From Bacillota bacterium (GTDB lineage: Bacteria; Bacillota; Clostridia; Christensenellales; CAG-138), in the NCBI GenBank assembly GCA_016288175.1, contig JAEEYN010000092.1, forward strand, positions 1 through 15,226: a DNA stretch of 15,226 bases, written 5' to 3'. The translations under genes were made by a program, and so were the position numbers. Below, one piece after another: positions 1 to 5,070 of the stretch. Below the pieces are notes generated by a model. That model made no database searches, had not been told where the DNA came from, and saw only the letters and a list, made by a program, of their open reading frames with translations. Every line of letters starts with the position of its first letter. Position 1 is the first letter of the stretch.

Positions 1-227
1 ATGAACCCGAGCACAACCAGGAAAAGATGACCGCCCTGGCTAGGCATTTTATCTTTGGAAGAAGCTGCCGGAGCAGGCGTTGAAGCAGCAGGCTGAGCCC
101 TGTATTGAGGCTGCTGAATGGGCTGTTGAGGCTGAGACTTATGCTGCTGCGCATAATTCTGCACCGGAGCAGTGTATTGCGGCTTTGGAGCGGAAGGCTG
201 GGCGGGCTGATCTTGCAGACCGAGCAG
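1..227 (-). CDS. Partial Gln/Pro-rich membrane protein fragment, 5' end unclear (possible remnant)
   Basis: Seen: on the minus strand this frame reads LLGLQDQPAQPSAPKPQYTA, then more Gln/Pro-rich linker, a short charged stretch (SSKDKMPSQ), and GGHLFLVVLGF, which looks like the start of a membrane helix; it runs off the left edge. The low-complexity Q/P bias and hydrophobic end are typical of real coding sequence in proteins built as zinc ribbon, linker, transmembrane helix. Odd: an in-frame TAA lies at 228-230, no ATG or GTG with a Shine-Dalgarno follows it at the N-terminus, and the codons just before the stop read AYFCSIC, like the second half of a zinc ribbon (FCxxCG). Inference: either a gene with an unusual start or a decayed zinc-ribbon membrane protein with a nonsense mutation. 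The function is not recognised. Confidence 0.42.
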   Translation of the reverse strand, partial: MLGLQDQPAQPSAPKPQYTAPVQNYAQQHKSQPQQPIQQPQYRAQPAASTPAPAASSKDKMPSQGGHLFLVVLGF

Positions 228-267
228 TTAGCATATGGAGCAGAAGTAAGCAATGATCCGATCAAGC

Positions 268-296
268 TTGACGGGAGTGCTTTTTTAAAGTATACT
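268..296 (+). promoter_or_regulatory. Sigma-A promoter of rubredoxin gene
   Basis: The -35 box is TTGACG (268-273) and the -10 box is TATACT (291-296), with an exact 17-bp spacer; each box matches consensus at five of six positions. It lies about 40 bp upstream of the rubredoxin start codon. The -10 box is embedded in a perfect palindrome. A weaker divergent promoter on the minus strand is possible: TTGAAT at 313-318, then TATACT at 289-294, with an 18-bp spacer. Confidence 0.75.
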
Positions 297-302
297 TTAA
301 AA
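283..302. promoter_or_regulatory. 20-bp perfect palindrome over the -10 box (candidate operator)
   Basis: TTTTAAAGTATACTTTAAAA is identical to its reverse complement over all 20 bases and covers the rubredoxin -10 box. It is centred where a dimeric repressor would block RNA polymerase. It could instead be the shared core of two divergent promoters. No particular regulator can be named from the sequence. Confidence 0.5.
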
Positions 303-334
303 GCAAACAAGAATTCAATGAAAGGAGAAAAGCA

Positions 335-472
335 ATGAAATACATCTGCAATGTATGCGGTTGGGTCTATGATGAAGAAGAGACCGGCGTTAAGTGGGAA
401 GAGCTTCCCGAAGATTTCGCCTGCGAGCTTTGCGGCGTCGGCAAGGAAGATTTCAGCCCGGCAGAAGAGTGA
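335..472 (+). CDS. Rubredoxin, short-loop type
   Basis: A 45-residue single-iron electron carrier of the cytoplasm, expected to pass electrons to oxygen- or peroxide-reducing enzymes such as rubrerythrin or flavodiiron proteins. Both iron-binding CxxCG knuckles are visible: CNVCGWVYD near the N-terminus and CELCGVGKEDF near the C-terminus. It is shorter than the usual 52-54 residues because the GDPDxGIAPGT-type loop between the knuckles is missing; the same deletion is known in the 45-residue Desulfovibrio desulfuricans rubredoxin, which also ends in FSPA. The usual CPVC of the second knuckle is CELC here. Start ATG has AAAGGAG just upstream. The gene is monocistronic, with its own promoter and a strong terminator after the stop codon. 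The Cys pattern makes the identification firm; the redox partner is unknown. Confidence 0.95.
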   Translation: MKYICNVCGWVYDEEETGVKWEELPEDFACELCGVGKEDFSPAEE

Positions 473-486
473 TCATCAAAACAGCG

Positions 487-521
487 AAGGGAAGAGCAGC
501 AATGCCCTTCCCTTTTCTTTT
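487..521 (+). terminator. Rho-independent terminator of rubredoxin
   Basis: The stem is AAGGGAAG (487-494) with CTTCCCTT (507-514). An inner GCA/TGC pair closes a GCAA tetraloop (499-502), and TTTTCTTTT follows. It starts 14 bp after the rubredoxin stop codon, between that gene and the convergent ABC transporter gene. Confidence 0.85.
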
Positions 522-541
522 GCTGTATTTGATTACATGGG

Positions 542-3500
542 TTATTCCGTTCTCAGCGCCGTAACGGGATCCTTCCTTGCGGCGATCCCCGCGGGGATCA
601 GGCCGGAGATCAGGGTCAGCATCATGCTGATCAGAACAAGGATCACAGCTGCACGGACGGGCAGCACAGCGGAAAGCGTTTCGATTCCGGTCAGCTTATG
701 CAGGATCAGGTTAAGCGGTATGCACAGCAGCACGGTCACGCCGATGCCTATTATGCCGGCAAAGAAGCCGATGATGAGCGTTTCGGCATTGAATACGGAT
801 CTGATATTGCGCTTCGATGCGCCGATCGAGCGGAGAATGCCGATCTCCTTCGTGCGTTCGAGAACGGAGATATAAGTGATAATTCCGATCATGATCGAGG
901 AAACGATAAGCGAGATCGTAACAAATGCGATCAGACCGTAGGTCACGGCATCGATGATCGTTGTGACGCCGCTCATCAGAAGCGCAACATAATCGGTGTA
1001 CTCGATCTTATCTTCTTCATCCCTGACCGAACCGTTGTAATCGTCGATAAGTTTTGTAACGGTTTCCTTATCGTCAAAGCTCGAAACATAGATGCTGATC
1101 GAATCGGGGGAACCGCGGTCGACATAGCCGAGCTCAGCAAGCCTTTCCGAAAGCGTTACGCCGGCGACGGACGTGGGCATGAACGCATCGTAGTATGCGG
1201 CAAGCTTCGATTGATCGGTCTCGACTGCGATCATCTGATCAAAAGCAGCCGCAACAGCATGATAACCGCTGACTCCGAGCAGATCATCGGGATCGGAGAG
1301 TTCGCGCACCATCTGCATGACCTGCATCTTCGCCGATTCTTCGGCGTTGGCTTTAAGCAGTGCGGAGATCTGTTCGCGCATCAGAGCGCGAATTTCGTCG
1401 TCGCTGTATTCGGAAAGATACTCCTCCATATCCGAAACGTTGAAACCGTAGCTTTCCGCTGCAAACCCGATCATGCTTTCCCTTGTCGGATACATTGCGA
1501 GATAACCATCGATTACGGAGGCAAGCTCGGCTTCGTCCGGCATGCCGAGGATCTTTGTATAGATCTCAACTTTTTCACCCTCTTTGAGGGAAGCGAAGTA
1601 TTCCCTGACTTCGGTGCTCTTCTCCGCATCGGTAAGCTCGCCCTCATCGGTTATCACGAACGGAAGACCGGTGATAAGATCCAGATTCTCGTTTTCGGCA
1701 GCGCTTTGAAGCTTAATGAGTTCCTTTTCTTCGGTCTTTGAGATCACATAGTCGGAAAGCTTGGAGGTGTATCCGAAAGCGCCTGTGAAAGAAAGAGCGT
1801 TATCCGTGTTGGGCTTGATTATGCCCACAACACGCAGATCGAGACCGTTCTTGATGACGAGATTCATCGCGGCGTCGTCTTCGCTGATATCCTCCCATTT
1901 CGTTCCGCCGTCGTCGAGCTTGCGGTATTTTTCGCATGCGAGTATCAGCTTGAATTCTTTCCCGAGAATCTCGTCAAAGCTTGCGCTGCGCGAAGTTTCC
2001 TCGAGCTTTTCGCCGCGAAGAACAGCTTTGAGCATATCCTTGATATCCTGCTCATCTGTCAGGCCGAGAGCATAAAATGCGTTGTCGGTGATCTCCTGTC
2101 TGTTCGTCATGATCAGAACTATGTCCCCCGTCTCCTTCGGCCATTCGCCGGCAACGAGATCATACTGATCGAAGATCATCGGGTCTATAAGCTCGCCGTT
2201 CCTTCCGGGAATGAGTTCGGACCAGAGGTTCATATTCGGCATGCGGGATGAGACCATGTTGAACATGCCCATTCCGGTGCTCTCTTCCTCGCTGCCGCTG
2301 CCGAAGATCGCCTGCGAAATATCGGCGTTTTTGTAGTTGCCTTCCGAATCTTTGAAATAGACAGTGAGCTTCAGACCGTAGTCATAATGAACCGCATTGA
2401 CAAGATCCGAGAGCTCTTTTGAATCGGAAAACCGCTTCTCGATATAAGTCTTGAACGGCGCAAGGTTGTTCTGCTCGTCGGTTCCTGTGAAAGCCGCATT
2501 GAACATCTTATAGATGCGGGGGTTGGTATAGACTTTGTCCGCTTCGTGTTCTTGGGCGCTGTCATCCTTTTCGCGCATGCTCGCGAAGCTCTTGAGCATG
2601 TTGTTCGGCTCTTTTTCGACAACGATCGGATAGGAAACAAGAGTCTCTTTCTGAATATCGTCAACGTAATTATGGATCCCCGTTGAAAGCGCCAGGATCA
2701 TCGAAATGCCGATTATGCCTATGGAACCGGCGAAAGCGGTCAGAATGGTCCTCCCCTTCTTTGTGCGCAGATTGTTCAGACTAAGCGATATTGCTGTCAG
2801 GAAACCCATCGAGGTCTTCTTGCCTGATCTGTTCTTCTTCGGTTTCGGTTCCGCTTTTGATTCTTCCCGCGGATCGAAAGGATTGGAATCGTCAATGATC
2901 CGACCGTCCTTAAGCTTAACGATGCGGTTGGCGTATTCGTTGGCGAGCTCCCCATTATGGGTGACCATGATAACAAGGCGATCCTTGGCGACTTCCTTAA
3001 GAAGATCCATAACGTGGACGCTGGTTTCGGAATCAAGAGCGCCTGTCGGTTCGTCCGCAAGCAGAACATCCGGGTCGTTGACAAGAGCTCGTGCGATCGC
3101 CACGCGCTGCATCTGACCGCCGGACATCTGGTTCGGCCGTTTGTGCAGCTGGTCGCCGAGGCCGACGGATCTCAATGCTTCCTTTGCCCGTCTGCGCCTT
3201 TCAGCGCGGGAAACGCCGGAAATAGTCAGCGCAAGCTCGACATTTGAAAGAATGCTCTGGTGCGGGATCAGATTATAATTCTGGAAAACGAAGCCGATCA
3301 TGTGGTTGCGGTATGTATCCCAATCACGGTCGCTGTATTTCTTTGTTGATACCGAATTGATAACAAGATCGCCCGAATCATAGCGGTCCAGGCCGCCGAT
3401 GATGTTTAAAAGTGTGGTCTTGCCGGAGCCGCTTGGGCCGAGCACGGCGACAAATTCACTTTTTCGAAAGGCGAGGTCGACGCCGTCCAGCGCTTTTTGA

Positions 3501-3550
3501 ACAAGAGCACCGGTCGTGTACTGTTTTGAAATTTTGTGCAGCTCAAGCAT
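542..3550 (-). CDS. Single-chain ABC transporter: N-terminal ATPase fused to FtsX/MacB-like permease
   Basis: A 1002-residue membrane protein. The N-terminal nucleotide-binding domain has Walker A GPSGSGKT (38-45), Q-loop Q90, signature MSGGQ (142-146), Walker B DVLLADEP (161-168) and H-loop H198, closest to the LolD/MacB class. A Lys/Glu-rich linker (about 229-247) precedes the permease: TM1 about 268-292, an extracellular domain of about 570 residues, then TM2-4 near 872-896, 925-950 and 965-989. ERTKEIGILRSIGASKR (898-914) and the C-terminal DPVTALR are typical of FtsX/MacB permeases. MacB from Gram-negatives has a far smaller periplasmic domain, so this is a type VII (mechanotransmission) ABC family member with an enlarged ectodomain. 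The substrate is unknown; peptide or antibiotic export, or envelope work, is only inference. The start has GGAGG upstream and a promoter. No partner gene lies adjacent. Confidence 0.93.
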   Translation of the reverse strand: MLELHKISKQYTTGALVQKALDGVDLAFRKSEFVAVLGPSGSGKTTLLNIIGGLDRYDSGDLVINSVSTKKYSDRDWDTYRNHMIGFVFQNYNLIPHQSILSNVELALTISGVSRAERRRRAKEALRSVGLGDQLHKRPNQMSGGQMQRVAIARALVNDPDVLLADEPTGALDSETSVHVMDLLKEVAKDRLVIMVTHNGELANEYANRIVKLKDGRIIDDSNPFDPREESKAEPKPKKNRSGKKTSMGFLTAISLSLNNLRTKKGRTILTAFAGSIGIIGISMILALSTGIHNYVDDIQKETLVSYPIVVEKEPNNMLKSFASMREKDDSAQEHEADKVYTNPRIYKMFNAAFTGTDEQNNLAPFKTYIEKRFSDSKELSDLVNAVHYDYGLKLTVYFKDSEGNYKNADISQAIFGSGSEEESTGMGMFNMVSSRMPNMNLWSELIPGRNGELIDPMIFDQYDLVAGEWPKETGDIVLIMTNRQEITDNAFYALGLTDEQDIKDMLKAVLRGEKLEETSRSASFDEILGKEFKLILACEKYRKLDDGGTKWEDISEDDAAMNLVIKNGLDLRVVGIIKPNTDNALSFTGAFGYTSKLSDYVISKTEEKELIKLQSAAENENLDLITGLPFVITDEGELTDAEKSTEVREYFASLKEGEKVEIYTKILGMPDEAELASVIDGYLAMYPTRESMIGFAAESYGFNVSDMEEYLSEYSDDEIRALMREQISALLKANAEESAKMQVMQMVRELSDPDDLLGVSGYHAVAAAFDQMIAVETDQSKLAAYYDAFMPTSVAGVTLSERLAELGYVDRGSPDSISIYVSSFDDKETVTKLIDDYNGSVRDEEDKIEYTDYVALLMSGVTTIIDAVTYGLIAFVTISLIVSSIMIGIITYISVLERTKEIGILRSIGASKRNIRSVFNAETLIIGFFAGIIGIGVTVLLCIPLNLILHKLTGIETLSAVLPVRAAVILVLISMMLTLISGLIPAGIAARKDPVTALRTE

Positions 3551-3582
3551 AATGTGCCTCCAGGGTCCCGGGTTTTGGTATT

Positions 3583-3612
3583 ATTATAACACCATATTGA
3601 TCACCTAATCAA
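3583..3612 (-). promoter_or_regulatory. Promoter of the ABC transporter gene
   Basis: On the minus strand a TTGATT -35 box (3607-3612) and a perfect TATAAT -10 box (3583-3588) are separated by 18 bp. It sits about 33 bp upstream of the ABC transporter start codon. The ribosome binding site GGAGG (3557-3561) follows. Confidence 0.65.
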
Positions 3613-3667
3613 CGGAGAAACCGAAATGACACAAAGATGTTGCAATCGTCAGCATTTTCGGAAAACA

Positions 3668-3694
3668 TTAAAAAAGCCTGCGGGAACAGGCTTT
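3668..3694 (-). terminator. Rho-independent terminator of the zinc-ribbon/LOR gene
   Basis: On the minus strand AAAGCCTG pairs with CAGGCTTT around a six-base loop and is followed directly by a run of T. It lies about 22 bp after the stop codon of the zinc-ribbon gene, so that gene is transcriptionally separate from the downstream ABC transporter. Confidence 0.82.
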
Positions 3695-3716
3695 CGGAAA
3701 CAAAATGAATGTAGCG

Positions 3717-4358
3717 TTATCGCTTATGGCGGTTGCGTATCCACAGCATCTGGATGCAGGTTACAAAACCAAGCACAACTTCGGTATCCTTCGGATCGTT
3801 GATGAAGATCTCGTAACTGTCACCCCATGCCAGAACTTTCTTGGAGATCGTTGCGACATCTCTGCCGCCGGCAGTCATTTTGAAATTGAACATCAATATC
3901 TTGCCGTCGGCTCTGATGCCGAGCTCGGGCAGATCATAGTTGTATGTTGTAAGTTTAACACGCTGTATTACATTGGTAACAAGCTGGTCATTCTTGCGCA
4001 TTTCGAAATTTACGGAGGCAAGCGTCACTTTTTTGGATTGCTGAACAGTTATGATCTCATTGCCGTAAAGGTCGATGATGTGCATTTTATAGGTGATGGC
4101 AGTCGGCTGCGTTTCGGCATAAAAACACTCGTTGCCCCCGGCGTCACGGATTGTTAAACGGTAGTTGACTAAAGTGATGCCTTTGGGGTCCATGTAGTAA
4201 ACTACGGGCTGAACATTTTGAACGGATGCTGCAGCTGCGACGGAAGCCTGCGAAACCGCAGATGCGGCAGCAGCCTGAACTCCGACGGGGTTTCCGCAGC
4301 GCATGCAGAATTTGGATCCTTCTTCGAGCTTGGCGCCGCATTTCATACAAAAAGACAT
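3717..4358 (-). CDS. Zinc-ribbon protein with LURP-one-related (Tubby C-terminal-like) domain
   Basis: A 213-residue protein in three parts. Residues 1-25 form a zinc ribbon with C4/C7 and C18/C21 (CMKCG and CMRCG). Residues about 27-50 are an Ala/Ser/Gln/Val-rich linker. Residues about 53-200 resemble the LURP-one-related/YxjI family, a beta-barrel related to the Tubby C-terminal domain and to scramblases; the best cue is KKVLAWGDSYEIFI (173-186), close to the family's KKW.SWGDTYEI signature. A moderately hydrophobic tail (about 194-207) precedes a basic C-terminus (RNRHKR). AAGGAGG lies six bases before the ATG. The gene has its own promoter and terminator, so it is monocistronic. Bacterial YxjI-like proteins have no settled function; a membrane or lipid-associated role is inference. 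Domain assignment is good, molecular role unknown. Confidence 0.85.
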   Translation of the reverse strand: MSFCMKCGAKLEEGSKFCMRCGNPVGVQAAAASAVSQASVAAAASVQNVQPVVYYMDPKGITLVNYRLTIRDAGGNECFYAETQPTAITYKMHIIDLYGNEIITVQQSKKVTLASVNFEMRKNDQLVTNVIQRVKLTTYNYDLPELGIRADGKILMFNFKMTAGGRDVATISKKVLAWGDSYEIFINDPKDTEVVLGFVTCIQMLWIRNRHKR

Positions 4359-4405
4359 ATTTATCCTCCTTAAGCAAAACCGATGTGATGATATTCATCA
4401 ATTAG

Positions 4406-4434
4406 ATGCTACCATAAAAAACAATAAGTGTCAA
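4406..4434 (-). promoter_or_regulatory. Promoter of the zinc-ribbon/LOR gene
   Basis: On the minus strand a perfect TTGACA (4429-4434) is followed after 17 bp by TAGCAT (4406-4411), a four-of-six match to TATAAT. It lies about 50 bp upstream of the start codon. The good -35 and weak -10 suggest moderate strength. Confidence 0.55.
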
Positions 4435-4480
4435 TTACAGAGTTGCCGAAAAGATAAGGACTCATACTCTACATGGAGGG

Positions 4481-4609
4481 GATGGATTCGTTTTTCGCGC
4501 ATCGGGTAATCTGCCCGCTCACTTCGCTTCGCAGTTTCCCTGCGACGAAAAACCCGGCCGCGGCAAACGCAGCACTGCTGCGTTTCCTTATCGCGGCTTC
4601 GAATCCATC
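4481..4609. repeat. Structured palindromic element, copy 1 (distal to tRNA-Tyr)
   Basis: Bounded by the 10-bp inverted repeat GATGGATTCG (4481-4490) and CGAATCCATC (4600-4609), which is the tRNA-Tyr T-arm sequence. Nested pairings inside: GTTTTTCG 4490-4497 with 4546-4553; CGGG 4503-4506 with CCCG 4514-4517; TCGCAG 4529-4534 with CTGCGA 4540-4545; GCCGCG 4557-4562 with CGCGGC 4592-4597; AAACGCAGCA 4565-4574 with 4576-4585. The result is a compact multi-branched fold without coding capacity. Strand of expression, if any, is unknown. Confidence 0.85.
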
Positions 4610-4621
4610 TGATTCAATAAC

Positions 4622-4657
4622 AAAAGTAAAGAGGGGGCTGAACCCCTCTTTGCTTTT
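4622..4657 (-). terminator. Distal duplicate of the tRNA-Tyr terminator
   Basis: A second copy of the hairpin that ends the tRNA-Tyr transcript, with a 15-bp stem, left arm 4622-4636 and right arm 4643-4657. A C-to-T change at 4627 leaves an A-C mismatch in minus-strand RNA, and an extra G lengthens the loop side, so this copy should be weaker than the proximal one. It may act on read-through transcripts or be a passive duplicate. Confidence 0.7.
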
Positions 4658-4667
4658 GGTGGACGGG

Positions 4668-4796
4668 GATGGATTCGTTTTTCGCGCATCGGGTAATCTG
4701 CTCGCTCACTTCGCTTCGCAGCTTCCCTGCGACGAAAAACCCGGCCGCGGCAAACGCAGCACTGCTGCGTTTCCTTATCGCGGCTTCGAATCCATC
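4668..4796. repeat. Structured palindromic element, copy 2 (proximal to tRNA-Tyr)
   Basis: Same 129-bp element as the distal copy, with the same T-arm-like terminal inverted repeats (4668-4677 and 4787-4796) and the same nested stems. Two substitutions separate the copies: one in the loop of the TCGCAG/CTGCGA hairpin, and one (CCCG to CTCG) that weakens the small CGGG/CCCG hairpin. All other stems are unchanged. Confidence 0.85.
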
Positions 4797-4807
4797 TGAT
4801 TCAATAA

Positions 4808-4843
4808 CAAAAGCAAAGAGGGGCTGAACCCCTCTTTGCTTTT
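4808..4843 (-). terminator. Rho-independent terminator of tRNA-Tyr
   Basis: A perfect 15-bp stem (4809-4823 with 4829-4843) around the loop CTGAA, followed on the minus strand by TTTTGTT. The stem begins at the last base of the encoded CCA, so tRNA and terminator are abutting. Confidence 0.88.
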
Positions 4844-4927
4844 GGTGGACGGGGATGGATTCGAACCATCGTAGTCTGTGACAACGGATTTACAGTCCGC
4901 TCCCTTTGGCCGCTCGGGAACCCGTCC
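4843..4927 (-). tRNA. tRNA-Tyr (GTA), CCA encoded
   Basis: An 85-nt class II tRNA. The 7-bp acceptor stem GGACGGG pairs with CCCGTCC. The anticodon loop CTGTAAA contains GTA (4891-4893), which reads tyrosine codons. A long variable arm, a T-arm with TTCGAAT, discriminator A and a genomically encoded CCA are present. A near-consensus promoter lies just upstream and a terminator immediately downstream, so it is a single-gene unit. Its last 20 or so bases are copied again at about 4656-4677 and, decayed, at about 4474-4490. Confidence 0.97.
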
Positions 4928-4945
4928 GTATTCTTAACAATCGAT

Positions 4946-4973
4946 ATTATAAACGAAAAATCGAAAATGTCAA
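4946..4973 (-). promoter_or_regulatory. Strong promoter of tRNA-Tyr
   Basis: On the minus strand, TTGACA (4968-4973) and TATAAT (4946-4951) are both perfect consensus with a 16-bp spacer. The tRNA 5' end lies 19 bp beyond the -10 box, leaving a short leader for RNase P removal. High constitutive expression is expected. Confidence 0.88.
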
Positions 4974-5012
4974 TATCTTTGTTCGTATCATTTGCGCCGG
5001 GGTATTGCAATC

Positions 5013-5040
5013 TTGAATTTTTAACGAATCATGTTATAAT
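5013..5040 (+). promoter_or_regulatory. Promoter of the ArsB-like permease gene
   Basis: TTGAAT (5013-5018) and a perfect TATAAT (5035-5040) are separated by 16 bp. Transcription would begin near 5047, so the ATG at 5041 cannot be the start codon. The transcript instead begins just before AAGAGGAG and a GTG. Confidence 0.72.
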
Positions 5041-5070
5041 ATGCCTGATTCTTCAAGAGGAGATGCTCCT

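Larger units (their letters stand above)
4475..4863. repeat. Tandem array of two 186/187-bp units derived in part from the tRNA-Tyr 3' end
   Basis: The stretch 4481-4667 is repeated as 4668-4853, and the real tRNA T-arm begins a third register at 4854. The two copies differ by only three substitutions and one G in a G-run. Read on the minus strand, each unit holds a tRNA-Tyr 3'-end copy (T-loop CGAA through the CCA), a terminator hairpin, a short AT-rich spacer and a 129-bp structured element. A third, decayed tRNA 3'-end copy (TGGAGGGGATGGATTCG, 4474-4490) marks the far end. The 187-bp period is not a multiple of three and any ORF changes frame between copies, so the region is non-coding. 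It fills most of the gene-free stretch 4359-4842; the rest of that stretch holds only the zinc-ribbon gene's upstream signals. Confidence 0.93.

Noticed and set aside
105..338. 77-codon plus-strand open frame before rubredoxin
   Set aside because: Antisense to the Q/P-rich fragment, Leu/Arg-rich, no ribosome binding site, and it overlaps the rubredoxin promoter and ribosome binding site.
698..1741. 347-codon plus-strand open frame
   Set aside because: Lies antisense to the ABC transporter ectodomain; composition rich in Arg, His, Asp and Cys with no domain, no ribosome binding site. A shadow of the real gene.
4473..4799. 108-codon open frame across the tandem units
   Set aside because: The period of 187 is not a multiple of three, so the two copies are read in different frames and give different peptides; no ribosome binding site. 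Non-coding structure explains the region better.
4475..4863. CRISPR array, integron attC site or insertion sequence
   Set aside because: Only two long units with no unique spacers; no integron core-site pattern recognised at the ends; no transposase or integrase gene.
4801..5010. 69-codon minus-strand open frame over tRNA-Tyr
   Set aside because: It runs through the whole tRNA and its promoter and terminator; it is a by-product of those RNA and promoter sequences.
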